A stretch of 64,000 nucleotides of DNA. It comes from Desulfuromonas acetexigens. GTDB lineage: Bacteria > Desulfobacterota > Desulfuromonadia > Desulfuromonadales > Trichloromonadaceae. The notes under the pieces are model-generated. The model did not search any database. It worked only from the letters and a program-made list of their open reading frames with translations, and was not told where the DNA came from. Positions within the stretch are counted from its first letter, which is position 1. Each line of letters begins with the position of its first letter. Positions 53,791 to 62,994 of the stretch are shown here, one piece after another. Where the stretch lies: contig NZ_FOJJ01000039.1 in the NCBI RefSeq assembly GCF_900111775.1, forward strand, positions 124,001 through 188,000. Direction: 5' to 3'. A program made the position numbers and the translations under genes.

Positions 53791-53983
53791 CCTTGGGTCG
53801 CCAGCCCGCTGTTCCGGCTGACTTGTTCGTCCTGCGGGGCAGAACGATATATCCCCCCTTCGGGGGCGGTGACTTCTATGTTTTGTTGTGAGTCTCTATG
53901 TGTTTAATCCTCCTTTCGTTTGATTTTAGTTTAACGACAGGGGAGGAATAATGCAATGGGGGCGGGAACGATTTTTGACGGGA

Positions 53984-54973
53984 TCAAAAACGGATGACGG
54001 CCGAGGCCCAGGTGAGGCCGGCGCCGAAGGTGACCATGCCGACCAGATCACCGGGGCGAATGCGGCCGGCGTGAAAGGCTTCGTCGAGGGCGATGGGAAT
54101 AGAGGCGGAAGAGGTATTGCCGAAGCGGTCGACATTGATGTAAACGCGGTCGGTGGGAATGTCAAAGCGCTTGGCGACGCCTTCGATAATGCGCAGGTTG
54201 GCCTGGTGCGGGATCAGGAGTTGGAGATCCGTCGGCACGATCCCGGCTTCCTGCAGAACTTGCTGCATGGCGTTGCTCATGGCCGTCACCGCATGGCGGA
54301 AGACTTCGCGACCGGCCATGTGAATGGTGTGCAGTTGCTCGGCGGTATTTTCCGGCGTTGGCGGGTTCAGGCTGCCGCATCCGGGGTTGTAAAGCAGTTT
54401 GACATGAGCACCGTCGCTACCGAGGCAGGTATGAATGATGCCGCGCTCCCCTTCGGCGGCACCGAGGACGACGGCGCCGGCACCATCGCCGAAGAGAACG
54501 CAGGTGTCCCGATCCTGCCAGTTGACCATGGAGGAGAGGATCTCTCCGCCGATCACCAGCGCCTTGCGATAGCCCGAGGCGAGCATGAGACCCTCGGCGA
54601 TCTGTAGGCCGTAGAGAAAGCCGGAACAGGCGGCGGAAAGATCGAAAGCGACGGCGTGTTTGGCGCCGATCATTTCTTGGATGATACAGGCGGTCGCGGG
54701 AAATTTCATGTCGCCGGTGACCGTTCCGAGGATGATCAGATCGATTTCCTCGGCCGTCACTCCGGCGGCATCGAGGGCGCGGGTGGCGGCCTCGGCGGCA
54801 AGAGCGGAAAGGGGTGTCCCAGGCGTGACGATGCGCCGTTCTTTGATGCCCGTGCGCTCCATGATCCACTGATCGCTGGTGTCGACCATCTGCTCCAGGT
54901 CGGAGTTGGTCAGAATCCGGTCGGGAACGGCGTGACCGGTACCTAGGATCATGGCATGGGGCATTTTCGGCAT
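53984..54973 (-). CDS. fabH: Beta-ketoacyl-ACP synthase III
   Basis: Thiolase-fold enzyme that condenses acetyl-CoA with malonyl-ACP to start fatty acid synthesis, 329 residues. The catalytic triad is visible: Cys in FDLSAACSGFLYGL, His in LIPHQANLRI and Asn in RFGNTSSASIP. The ATG at 54973 follows CGGGAGA. It stands alone here, not within a fab cluster, so a second fabH may exist elsewhere and this one might use another primer. Confidence 0.93.
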   Translation of the reverse strand: MPKMPHAMILGTGHAVPDRILTNSDLEQMVDTSDQWIMERTGIKERRIVTPGTPLSALAAEAATRALDAAGVTAEEIDLIILGTVTGDMKFPATACIIQEMIGAKHAVAFDLSAACSGFLYGLQIAEGLMLASGYRKALVIGGEILSSMVNWQDRDTCVLFGDGAGAVVLGAAEGERGIIHTCLGSDGAHVKLLYNPGCGSLNPPTPENTAEQLHTIHMAGREVFRHAVTAMSNAMQQVLQEAGIVPTDLQLLIPHQANLRIIEGVAKRFDIPTDRVYINVDRFGNTSSASIPIALDEAFHAGRIRPGDLVGMVTFGAGLTWASAVIRF

Positions 54974-55044
54974 GAGACATCTCCCGGCGGGTTACAAGAC
55001 AAAACAAAATAGCACTTTAGCCCGCGCAGCTCAAGACATACCGC

Positions 55045-55080
55045 CGGGAAACCACCCAGCCTGGGATGGGTGGTTTCCCG
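55045..55080 (-). terminator. Hairpin after the MscS-type gene
   Basis: A perfect 14-base-pair stem (CGGGAAACCACCCA / TGGGTGGTTTCCCG) with an eight-base loop, beginning eight bases beyond the stop of the minus-strand channel gene. There is no T-tract. Confidence 0.5.
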
Positions 55081-55087
55081 CATGCAA

Positions 55088-57502
55088 TTAGGCTTCCGAG
55101 CTTTCCGGCTTATCCGGCGAAATTGGTGCCACCGGTGGATTTTGACCGTTTTTGACGAAAAGGTGCACATCCTGTTGCGGGAAGGGAATTTCGATCCCGG
55201 CTTCGCGGAAAAGGCGATCGATACTCTGGAGCAGGGCGCTGCGGACCCCAAGCATGCTGTCGGCGTCGGCGACCCAGACACGGAGCTCGAAATCGAGAGA
55301 ACTTGCGCCAAATGCCGTGAATATAGGCGACGGCGCGGGGTTCTGGAGAATCAGTTCCTGCTCCTTGGCCGCTTCAATCAGAAGCGAGAGGACTTTGTCG
55401 ACGTCGCTGCCGTAGGCGACCCCCACGGGGATGACGATCCGGGCGATGCTGGAACTCAGAGTCCAGTTGGTGACCTTCTGGGAGATGAACTCCGAGTTCG
55501 GCACAATGATTTCCGCTCGGTCGGGGGTTTCAACGATGGTTGAGCGCAACCCGATTTTTCGCACCGTGCTCCATTTGCCGTCGATGACCAGGGCGTCGCC
55601 GACCCGTACCGGACGTTCGAAAAGAAGGATGATGCCGCTGACGAAGTTGTTGACGATGTTCTGCAGGCCGAAACCGATACCAATACCGAAGGCACCGGCC
55701 AGGAAGGCGAAGCTTTTGAGTTCGACCCCGGCCAGCCCCATGGCGAAGATGAAGCCGAAGAAGATGATGGCATAATGCAGCAGTTTCTTGATGGCGTCGC
55801 GGATGCCGCGATCCAAGTCACGATGGGGAAAAACCTGCGACTCAAGAACGGAGCGCATGAGCCAGGAGAAGGTAAAGGCGAAGTAGAGCGTCAGGCTGAA
55901 GAGGGCGATCATCTTGAGGGAGATCGTCATTTCACCGATCTGGGCACTCATGCCGGTAAGGGCTTCCCAGGCCTGTCCAGCGGAGTTGTAGACACCCCAG
56001 ATGACAAAAAACAGAAGGAAACAATAGGCGCCGAGGAATATCTTGAAAATGATCGACAGCCGCGCAACGAGATCGTCGCCGTAGCGATAGAAGAAGGGGC
56101 GGCGGATGACCACGGTGTGGGAAAAGACATAGCGAATGGCGCCGTGAGCAAGTCGCAGGGTCATGACGAAATAGAGACCGAGAAAGACGGTGCTGACCGA
56201 GGAGTTGATCAGGCGCGATGCCAGGTTGCTGTAACCACTGGCTTGGGCAACCAGAGCGACGAGCAGAATTACCGCACCCCAGCGTAGAGCTTTGGTGAAC
56301 CAGTCCTTGCGGCCGTCATGGGCGTTCTGGTTCGCGCGGGCGATCAGCAGCAGGACCGGGATGCCGAGCAGGCACAGGGCGGTAAGGTAAAGCCGGTAAA
56401 GAAGGGGGGGGAAGGCGATCAGCTGAAGCACCTGGGTAATGGTGAAAAGGACCGCCAGCAGATAGATCATCAGTCGCTTGCGGGGGTTGCTGACGATGCC
56501 GGTGACCAGCACTGCTGTGGAGAGTGCCGCCAGCAGCGTGATGCCCATGCGCCAGAAGGAGGGCATGGAGCCGTACAGGTAACTGAAGGAGATGACCGAA
56601 ACGAAGATGCCCGTTGCCCAGGGATGGTCGGCCATGAATTTCCATTCTTCATGGATACTTCCCCCTTTGCGGTGGCGAAGAATGAAAAAGGCCAGAAGTA
56701 GCGTCGTTGCCACCTGCAAGAGCGCTACCCAGGGCTTTTCCTGAAGGAAATCCCATTGGATTTTGGTCGCTTCGAGGATGCCCGTGGTGGTAGCGGTGAT
56801 CAACTCCGGGGTGAACTGAAGATAAAAGTCTTTGCTGATAAACGAGTGGGTCGTTTTTTTGAAGGTCTGCTTGCGCAGGGTATTGAGCGTTCTCTCGATC
56901 TTGTTTTGCACGTCCAGCATTTCGGTTTGCAGAGACGAGATCTCTTTTTGCACCTCGACCAGCGGCGCCGATATCTCCTTGGCCCGCTCCCCGACCTTCT
57001 GGGCCTGGGCGATGCTTTTCGTAAAGGCCGTGACCGGGATCTCTTCCGTCGTGCCCTTGAGCTCTGCCCGCCAGTTCTTCCAGAAGTCCTCTTCCGTTTT
57101 CCATTGTTGGCGGAGGGTTTCCAGTTGGGTGAGCCGTTGCGAGAGGGTATCGACGAGCTTGCGCAGCTCGGTCATGTGATTGCCTACCGTCCCGCGCATT
57201 TCCAGCAAGCGGTCAAAGGTCCACTGCTCGACCTCCCCGAGGGCGGTCACCCGCTTCATGATTTCGGCCTGGCGGGACTTGATCCCCTCCATCTCGGTCG
57301 TGATCTGTGTCAGGTCGGCAAGAGGCGCCATTTCAGCCTCGGCCTTCATGGCGTTTTCGGAGATTTGCGAAGCCTTGGGGATGATCTCGGCAACGCTGGG
57401 GAAGGTCCGTTTCTCGACCGTTGCCGGGGGCGCGCTTTCCTCAGCCGGGGTCAGGGTAGGAAAGAGGAGAAAGCAAAGAAAAAAGAGGCGAAGAAAAGTC
57501 AT
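55088..57502 (-). CDS. Large MscS-family mechanosensitive channel (MscK/YbdG-like layout)
   Basis: Osmotic-release channel of 804 residues. A signal peptide (about 1-21) is followed by a periplasmic coiled-coil region (about 45-220), a block of eight or so membrane spans, and the MscS core. The pore helix is Gly/Ala-rich (GAFGIGIGFGLQNIVNNFVSGIILLFERPVRVGD, about 630-663), followed by the beta domain and the cytoplasmic end. The ATG at 57502 matches the signal peptide; the longer reading to 57577 would begin inside the upstream terminator and is rejected. Confidence 0.87.
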   Translation of the reverse strand: MTFLRLFFLCFLLFPTLTPAEESAPPATVEKRTFPSVAEIIPKASQISENAMKAEAEMAPLADLTQITTEMEGIKSRQAEIMKRVTALGEVEQWTFDRLLEMRGTVGNHMTELRKLVDTLSQRLTQLETLRQQWKTEEDFWKNWRAELKGTTEEIPVTAFTKSIAQAQKVGERAKEISAPLVEVQKEISSLQTEMLDVQNKIERTLNTLRKQTFKKTTHSFISKDFYLQFTPELITATTTGILEATKIQWDFLQEKPWVALLQVATTLLLAFFILRHRKGGSIHEEWKFMADHPWATGIFVSVISFSYLYGSMPSFWRMGITLLAALSTAVLVTGIVSNPRKRLMIYLLAVLFTITQVLQLIAFPPLLYRLYLTALCLLGIPVLLLIARANQNAHDGRKDWFTKALRWGAVILLVALVAQASGYSNLASRLINSSVSTVFLGLYFVMTLRLAHGAIRYVFSHTVVIRRPFFYRYGDDLVARLSIIFKIFLGAYCFLLFFVIWGVYNSAGQAWEALTGMSAQIGEMTISLKMIALFSLTLYFAFTFSWLMRSVLESQVFPHRDLDRGIRDAIKKLLHYAIIFFGFIFAMGLAGVELKSFAFLAGAFGIGIGFGLQNIVNNFVSGIILLFERPVRVGDALVIDGKWSTVRKIGLRSTIVETPDRAEIIVPNSEFISQKVTNWTLSSSIARIVIPVGVAYGSDVDKVLSLLIEAAKEQELILQNPAPSPIFTAFGASSLDFELRVWVADADSMLGVRSALLQSIDRLFREAGIEIPFPQQDVHLFVKNGQNPPVAPISPDKPESSEA

Positions 57503-57535
57503 AGAGTAAAAATTCCGTAGAAGTCTAGGTGCTGA

Positions 57536-57586
57536 GAAAAAACTCTGCTCAAGGGGGACACGTTGTTTTGTGTCCACCTTGAGCAG
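57536..57586 (-). terminator. Rho-independent terminator of the cytochrome c peroxidase gene
   Basis: On the minus strand a 17-base-pair stem from CTGCTCAAGGTGGACAC to GTGTCCCCCTTGAGCAG (one mismatch) is followed by GAGTTTTTT. Confidence 0.85.
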
Positions 57587-57619
57587 GAAAGAATCAGAAA
57601 TTAGCGATGGGCAGTGGCA

Positions 57620-58678
57620 TCAAACCCCAGGAGTAGTCAGGACCGGCCGCGGGGTCTGGTCCGTCTGCGGCGGCAGCACCGGGTGCGTGACCACCGGTTG
57701 CTCGCCGGTCAGGGTTTTGAGGAAGGCAGTAATCGCGGAGGCTTCCTCTTTATTCAGGGCGATGCCTAGTTGCGCAGAACCCATGATGCGGACCGATTCG
57801 TTCAGGCTCCAGACCTTTCCCGAGTGGAAGTAGGGCGGGGTCAAGGCGACGTTGCGCAAGGGCGGGGAGCGGAAGGCATATTCATCCCCAGCGGTATTGG
57901 TCACCTGGAAACGACCGGTATCTCCTTCGGGGAGAATCTCACCTGCAGGTTTCTCTACGACGCCAAAGGGGAAATAACCGGTGCCGCCCATGTTGACGCC
58001 GCTGTGGCAACCGACGCAGCCCTTGTTGATGAAGAAGTCGAGCCCCTGGGTTTCCTCGGCGGAAAGGGCCTTTTCATCCCCCTTGAGGAAGAGGTCGAAG
58101 GGGGCATTGGGGGTGAGTAAGGTCGCTTCGAAAATCTCGATGGCGCGGGCCATGTTGTCGAAGGTCACGGGCTCCTTCTCCTTGGGGAAGGATTTTTTGA
58201 AGAGTTCGACATATTCGGGCATGCTGTTCAGGGTGACCAGGACCTGCTCCGGGGTGTTGTTCATCTCGACGGAGGCCTGAACCGGCCCCTTGGCCTGCTC
58301 CATCAAGTCCTTGGCGCGGCCGTCCCAGAATTGGGCGGTGTTGAAGACGGCGTTATAGGTGGTCGGCGCGTTGCGCGGACCCTTTTGCCAGCCGTGACCG
58401 ACGGAGGTCTCTTGCATGTCAGCGCCGGCCAGACCGACATTGTGGCAGGTCTGGCAGCTGATCAGGCTGGAGGCCGAAAGGCGCGGTTCGAAATAGAGCA
58501 TGTGCCCGAGGAGAAGCTTCTCGGGGGTGGCGGGGTTGCCCTTCAGTTCCGGAGCGCTGGTGGGAATCGGCTCGAAATAGGACCGGCTCTGCTCAAGCAG
58601 GGTCTCTTGACCGCCCCAGGCGAGGCCGGTCGTCAGGGCGGTGACGGCGAGAAAACTGGTGAGGGTACGCAAGTTCAT
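57620..58678 (-). CDS. Diheme cytochrome c peroxidase (MacA/CcpA-like)
   Basis: Periplasmic enzyme reducing hydrogen peroxide to water with electrons from cytochrome c, 352 residues. It has a signal peptide (about 1-22) and two CxxCH sites: CQTCH near residue 75 (peroxidatic haem side) and CVGCH near residue 221 (electron-transfer haem). The RNAPTTYNAVFNTAQFWDGR stretch is a family hallmark. Geobacter MacA, a close relative, also takes part in electron transfer to periplasmic cytochromes. The start is behind ATAGGAGA. Confidence 0.92.
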   Translation of the reverse strand: MNLRTLTSFLAVTALTTGLAWGGQETLLEQSRSYFEPIPTSAPELKGNPATPEKLLLGHMLYFEPRLSASSLISCQTCHNVGLAGADMQETSVGHGWQKGPRNAPTTYNAVFNTAQFWDGRAKDLMEQAKGPVQASVEMNNTPEQVLVTLNSMPEYVELFKKSFPKEKEPVTFDNMARAIEIFEATLLTPNAPFDLFLKGDEKALSAEETQGLDFFINKGCVGCHSGVNMGGTGYFPFGVVEKPAGEILPEGDTGRFQVTNTAGDEYAFRSPPLRNVALTPPYFHSGKVWSLNESVRIMGSAQLGIALNKEEASAITAFLKTLTGEQPVVTHPVLPPQTDQTPRPVLTTPGV

Positions 58679-58771
58679 CGATCGTTCTCCTATAAAAGAG
58701 GGGTGAAATGGTTATAAATGTTTTAGCTTAAAGCGGGAGATTGTCAAGACGAAGGAGCGGGGGGAGTCGGG

Positions 58772-59119
58772 CTATTCCCAGAACATGCGCAGCGGGTCGG
58801 CGTCGACATGGCGCAGGATTTTGGCCAGATCCAGGCTGGGGCCGCAATTGAGATAGAAGGCCCAGGCACGGCGTTCGCCTTGGTAGTAGTGTAGGGACCA
58901 CTGAGTCAGTTCCCGATGGTAGCGGAACTGGGCCACGGGGCGCACCGTTCGCTGCCGGCAGCCCGGGCAGCAATACTGCTCTTCGATCAAGGTGGCGCGG
59001 CTGCCGCTGAGTCGGTAGATCAGCCGGGAGTGCCCATGTTGTTCGCTGGACGGATGTGTCGCGCAGAAGTTCGTGAGAAGCTTGTCCGCGGATTTTCGGA
59101 GAAGTTCCGGTAATTCCAT
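58772..59119 (-). CDS. DUF3024-like protein with a Cys pair
   Basis: A 115-residue protein. The middle and end resemble DUF3024: VAQFRYHRELTQWSLHYY followed by LAKILRHVDADPLRMFWE. A CCPGC motif lies in place of the charged strand before it. Function unknown. The start is nine bases after the cysteine-synthase stop, with GGTGGAATT-type purines in that stop region, so the two are co-transcribed. Confidence 0.6.
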   Translation of the reverse strand: MELPELLRKSADKLLTNFCATHPSSEQHGHSRLIYRLSGSRATLIEEQYCCPGCRQRTVRPVAQFRYHRELTQWSLHYYQGERRAWAFYLNCGPSLDLAKILRHVDADPLRMFWE

Positions 59120-59127
59120 CGGTGGAA

Positions 59128-60057
59128 TCAGGGGGGGCAGCAGGCGCAGACAGAGCGGAAAAGCGAGGTGCTCAGGTAGCGGTCGCCGCGGTCGGGGAGC
59201 AGAACGACGATGACTCCGGACGCCATGCCCTGGGCGACTTTCAGGGCGCCGGCCATGGCCGCGCCGCTCGACATGCCGACGAAAATCCCTTCTTCCAGGG
59301 CCAGGCGTCGGGCAGTTTCGAAGGCGTCCTCATCCTCGACAGTGAGTTTCTCGTCCAGTTCTTCTTCGTGATAGATCTCCGGGACGATCGCCTCGCGCAT
59401 GTTCTTGAGACCCTGCACCTTGTGCCCCAGGCGAGGTTCGATGCCGACGATACGCACCCCGGGCTTGGCTTCCCGCAGAAAGCGCCCGGTCCCCATGAGG
59501 GTTCCGGAGGTCCCCATGCCGGCGACGAAAACATCGATCTCGCCGGCTGTCTGGCGGAAGATTTCGGGCCCCGTGGTTTCGTAATGGGCCAGGGGGTTGT
59601 TCGGGTTGGCGTACTGGTTGGGCATGTAATAGCGGTCCGGGTCGTCGGCAAAGATCTGGTGTGCCAGGCGGATGGCGCCATCGGTCGTCTGGCAGGCTTT
59701 CGACAGGACCACCTCGGCGCCGTAGGCTTCGAGGACCGCTCGGCGCTCCATGCTGACACAGGCCGGCATAACCAGTTTCACCCGGTAGCCCCGGGCGGCG
59801 CCGATCATCGCCAGAGCAATACCGGTATTGCCGGAGGTCGGTTCGAGAATTGTTTTTCCCGGGGAAAGCAGACCACTTTCCTCGGCCTTTTTCACCATAT
59901 ACCAAGCCGGCCGATCCTTGACCGAACCCCCGGGGTTGTTCCCTTCGAGCTTGGCGAAAATCCGAACCGGCAGGCCGGCGGCGAGGCGAGTCAGTTCCAC
60001 CAGGGGGGTGTTACCGATCGCCTGGGGCAGACTGAAATCAGCGGCGGGTTGTATCAT
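59128..60057 (-). CDS. cysM: Cysteine synthase, CysM type
   Basis: PLP enzyme forming cysteine from O-acetylserine and sulfide or thiosulfate, 309 residues. The PLP lysine is in NNPGGSVKDRPAW, the substrate loop in PTSGNTGIALAM and the phosphate loop in GMGTSGTLMG. The SVKDRPA form and the C-terminal LPDRGDRYLST ending fit CysM rather than CysK. The unusual last residues (RSVCACCPP) carry three cysteines. The start is behind AAGGAACTT, and the DUF3024-like gene follows directly. Confidence 0.9.
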   Translation of the reverse strand: MIQPAADFSLPQAIGNTPLVELTRLAAGLPVRIFAKLEGNNPGGSVKDRPAWYMVKKAEESGLLSPGKTILEPTSGNTGIALAMIGAARGYRVKLVMPACVSMERRAVLEAYGAEVVLSKACQTTDGAIRLAHQIFADDPDRYYMPNQYANPNNPLAHYETTGPEIFRQTAGEIDVFVAGMGTSGTLMGTGRFLREAKPGVRIVGIEPRLGHKVQGLKNMREAIVPEIYHEEELDEKLTVEDEDAFETARRLALEEGIFVGMSSGAAMAGALKVAQGMASGVIVVLLPDRGDRYLSTSLFRSVCACCPP

Positions 60058-60172
60058 GAAAGTTCCTTGCGCAAAGCTTTTAGAGGATAAGAACGGCCCA
60101 TCTTACCGGACCGTTTCCGGGAATACAACACGAATGAATTTGCCCCTGTCATCCCCTGGTTGCCGGGGAAAT

Positions 60173-60214
60173 GGCAAAAACAAAACCGCCGCCCCCTGGT
60201 CAGGGGCGGCGGTT
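60173..60214 (-). terminator. Rho-independent terminator of the tail-specific protease gene
   Basis: On the minus strand AACCGCCGCCCC pairs with GGGGCGGCGGTT and is followed by TTGTTTTTG, starting 13 bases after the stop. Confidence 0.82.
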
Positions 60215-60227
60215 GTTCCGAGTCGAG

Positions 60228-62420
60228 CTAGGGGCGGGAATAGACGGAGTTTTTACCGCTGTTCTGATCCGCCAGAGCGGCCCCGCCTGGATTTCCTTTC
60301 AGGGGCATCGCCATGTCTCCCAGGATGCGGCGCGATTCGCCGATGTAGGGATCCTCGGCCAGTTCCTTGAGCCACGCCTTCTCCCGTTCCGCATCGTCCA
60401 GGGTGAGTTCTTTCTTGGCGTCGGCCTCATCGTCGTCCATGCCCATGGCCCCGTGCCCCATGAGTTTGCTGGTGCGAAGTTTTTTCTCCTCCTCCCGCTC
60501 CTTGCGTACCACCTCAAGGGCGAGGCTTTGCCGGGTCTGTTCCCGGCGTTCTTTGGCCCGCTCCGTTTCGGCGAGGATATCGTTGAATTCCTCGCTCGCG
60601 TCGATGCGCTCCTGGCTTCGGTCGATCAGGGGGGGGAGGACCAGGGGGGCCTTCCAGGGGGTGAAGTTGGTGCTTTCCACACTGTCCCAGGGGAGAGAGT
60701 TGTCGACATATTGCTCACCCGCCTCCACATGGCGCAGAGGGTCGGGGAGGATGATGTCGGGGACGACGCCGCGGTACTGGGTCGACTCGCCGCTCACCCG
60801 GTAGAACTTCTGCGTCGTCACCTTCATCGCCCCTAAGGGACGGTATTGGTCGAGATTGATGAAAGGGAGATTGGCGTCGAGGTCGGCCATGGTCTGTACC
60901 GTCCCCTTGCCATAGCTGTGCTCGCTACCGATGATCACCGCCCGGCGGTAATCCTGGAGGGCGCCGGCGAGGATTTCCGAGGCCGAGGCGCTGAACTTGT
61001 TGATCAGCACCACCATCGGTCCGCGGTAGTCGATGGCGGGATCCTGGTCGGAAAGGACGTTGATGCGGCCGTTACGGTTTTTTATCTGCACCACCGGTCC
61101 TTTCTCGATGAAGAGTCCGGTGATGGAGACCGCGTCGGTGAGGGCGCCGCCACCGTTGTTGCGCAGGTCGAGAACCAGACCGTCGATGCCGGCCTGGGTC
61201 ATTTTCTGCAGCTCCTCGCGCACGTCGTCCGTTGAGTTGCGGCCGTCGCCACCGCGTACCGTATTCTTGAAATCGCGGTAAAAGCTGGGGATGCGGATAT
61301 AGCCGAACTTCTTCTTGTTCGCCTCGTCCTCCAGGATCGTCCCCTTGACGAAGGTTTCCTCGATCTGCACCACGTCGCGGATGATGGGGATGATCAGACG
61401 TTGCCCATCGGGCTTTTTCACCGTCAGGCGTACTTCTGTCCCCTTCTTGCCGCGGATCAGGCTGACGGCGTCGCGCAGGCGGGCGTCGGTGACATCGACC
61501 GGCTCGCCCTTGCCCTGGGCCACTTCGAGGATGATGTCCTCGGCCTGCAGTTGTCCCTGGCGGCTGGAAGCGCTGCCGGGGATGACGCGGATGACCTTGA
61601 TGTAGCCGTCCTCTTCCTGAAGGGTGGCGCCGATCCCTTCGAGTGAGCCGCTCATGCTGATGTCGAAATCTTCCTTCGACTGGGGCGGCAGATAGTTGGT
61701 ATGGGGATCGAAGGCGCGGGCGATAGCGTTGAAATAGCGGTCGAAGTGATCCTGCTCGGTCTCCTTGCGCATGCGGTCGAAAAAGTCGGCGTTGCTTTTG
61801 CGCACCTTGTCGCGGGCGGCTTCGAGCAGCTGCGCCTCGGTTTTCGCCGGTTTTTTCCCCTCGGCCTTGGCTTTTTCCTCTTCGTCTTCAAGCAGGTTCA
61901 GGTAGCGGACCAGCACCTGGAACTTGAGGATCTTGCGCCAGCGCTCCCGCAGTTCCGCTTCATCCTTGCAGAAGTCGAGCTTCTCCGGATCGGTTTCGAG
62001 GCTTTCATCGACACTGAAATCGAATTTTTGTTCGATCAGCTCTCCGGCCAGTTGCTCGACCTGGCTCACCCGCAGGGACATGACACGGGCGCCGAGGGCG
62101 GCCAACTCCAGCCGTCCGCGATTGATCTCATCGTCGATCCGGGTGGCGAAGACCTCCAGCTTGTCGGCGTCTTCTTTGAGCAGGAAGCGTTTCTGGCCGT
62201 CGAGCTGTTTGAGGTAAAGATCGAAGGCGGCGCGGGAGAGGGCGTCGTCGATCGGTTTCTGGCTGTAGTGGTTCTGGTTGATCTGGCCGCGCAGAATGAA
62301 ACTGAGCAGCCGGGCGCGGTTGATGTCGAACTCCTCGACAGGCGGGGCAGCCAGGGCGGAGACGGCGGTGAAGAGTAGAGTCAGAGAGGCGAAAAGGAAC
62401 TTTTTCATCGGGGACGACAT
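60228..62420 (-). CDS. prc: Carboxy-terminal processing protease (Prc/Tsp)
   Basis: Periplasmic S41 serine protease that trims or degrades proteins from their C-termini, 730 residues. After a signal peptide (about 1-24) there is a helical N-terminal domain, a PDZ domain (about 245-330, with SGSLEGIGATLQEEDGYIKV) and the protease core with catalytic Ser (about residue 479 in FSASASEIL) and Lys (about 504 in SYGKGTVQ). A charged C-terminal extension follows, as in E. coli Prc. The ATG at 62420 is behind AAGGA; ATG 62408 is an alternative. A Prc substrate cannot be named. Confidence 0.92.
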   Translation of the reverse strand: MSSPMKKFLFASLTLLFTAVSALAAPPVEEFDINRARLLSFILRGQINQNHYSQKPIDDALSRAAFDLYLKQLDGQKRFLLKEDADKLEVFATRIDDEINRGRLELAALGARVMSLRVSQVEQLAGELIEQKFDFSVDESLETDPEKLDFCKDEAELRERWRKILKFQVLVRYLNLLEDEEEKAKAEGKKPAKTEAQLLEAARDKVRKSNADFFDRMRKETEQDHFDRYFNAIARAFDPHTNYLPPQSKEDFDISMSGSLEGIGATLQEEDGYIKVIRVIPGSASSRQGQLQAEDIILEVAQGKGEPVDVTDARLRDAVSLIRGKKGTEVRLTVKKPDGQRLIIPIIRDVVQIEETFVKGTILEDEANKKKFGYIRIPSFYRDFKNTVRGGDGRNSTDDVREELQKMTQAGIDGLVLDLRNNGGGALTDAVSITGLFIEKGPVVQIKNRNGRINVLSDQDPAIDYRGPMVVLINKFSASASEILAGALQDYRRAVIIGSEHSYGKGTVQTMADLDANLPFINLDQYRPLGAMKVTTQKFYRVSGESTQYRGVVPDIILPDPLRHVEAGEQYVDNSLPWDSVESTNFTPWKAPLVLPPLIDRSQERIDASEEFNDILAETERAKERREQTRQSLALEVVRKEREEEKKLRTSKLMGHGAMGMDDDEADAKKELTLDDAEREKAWLKELAEDPYIGESRRILGDMAMPLKGNPGGAALADQNSGKNSVYSRP

Positions 62421-62743
62421 GGGGGGTCCTTACGTGCGAGGAATCGGAGCGGTCGGTCCGGTTCGGGGATTGGTGCGCGGTTATTCATTGCGACATATGC
62501 ATAAAAGATTACCACGACCGTAGTGATTGTGGTCAAGGGGTAAGCTCAGGTTTCCTAGGCTTTTTCCTGCAAATGACGAATTTTTCCTCGAAATGGCCAT
62601 TTGTGGAACATAAACCGCTGTTTTGCGGTTGCAGGAAAAAAAAGCCCGTGTTAGCTTGAATTCATGTATACGGCATCGGGGCGGGTTCTAGTGCCAACCA
62701 CACGCCTTCCGGATCGGGGGCAAGCGACGAGGAGATGACGGGG
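62421..62743. other. Divergent intergenic region with an inverted repeat
   Basis: About 320 bases separate prc from the small plus-strand gene. It holds a long inverted repeat (62561-62640), a small palindrome AAATGGCCATTT near 62590 and an AT-rich stretch. No gene is convincing. Confidence 0.4.
62561..62640. repeat. Inverted repeat enclosing a small hairpin
   Basis: TTTTTCCTGCAA (62561-62572) is the exact complement of TTGCAGGAAAAA (62629-62640). Between them is a short CCGCTGTTTTGCGG hairpin. The arms plus flanking GGC/GCC extend the match. It could be an operator pair, an untranslated-RNA structure or a small RNA. Confidence 0.5.
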
Positions 62744-62926
62744 ATGCACCAACAAAAGTTGAGTCTGGGACGAGCGGGTTACGAATTCGCGGGTTTTTCA
62801 CCGGAACGCTGGGAAACCCTGCGGCGCATCGCCGGCGAGCGTTGCGAGGCGGCCCGCTGGCGCGAGGAGCAGAAAGCGCGGGGGATCTGTCCCGCCATCA
62901 AGATCATGGAGGATCTTATCGGCTAG
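62744..62926 (+). CDS. Small hypothetical protein
   Basis: A 60-residue soluble protein, rich in Arg and Glu (RIAGERCEAARWREEQKARG), with no recognised domain. The ATG at 62744 is nine bases after GAGGAG; the ATG at 62735 abuts that site and is less likely. A terminator follows 33 bases downstream, which supports a real transcript. Confidence 0.5.
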   Translation: MHQQKLSLGRAGYEFAGFSPERWETLRRIAGERCEAARWREEQKARGICPAIKIMEDLIG

Positions 62927-62958
62927 CCTATCCCATGCAAAATTGTCCAGACTGTCGA

Positions 62959-62994
62959 AAGCGGGAACCTGCCAGGGGTTCCCGCTTTTATTTT
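62959..62994. terminator. Intrinsic terminator between convergent genes
   Basis: AAGCGGGAACC / GGTTCCCGCTT with a seven-base loop, followed on the plus strand by TTTATTTT. The reverse direction lacks a long T run and overlaps the helicase stop. Confidence 0.75.

Noticed and set aside
57503-57577. N-terminal extension of the MscS-type channel starting at GTG 57577
   Set aside because: The added codons lie inside the peroxidase terminator hairpin, and the signal peptide begins at 57502.
62667-62676. TATACGGCAT, identical to one arm of the toxin-antitoxin operator at 36150
   Set aside because: A single half-site of ten bases without its partner can arise by chance in 64 kb and the context differs.
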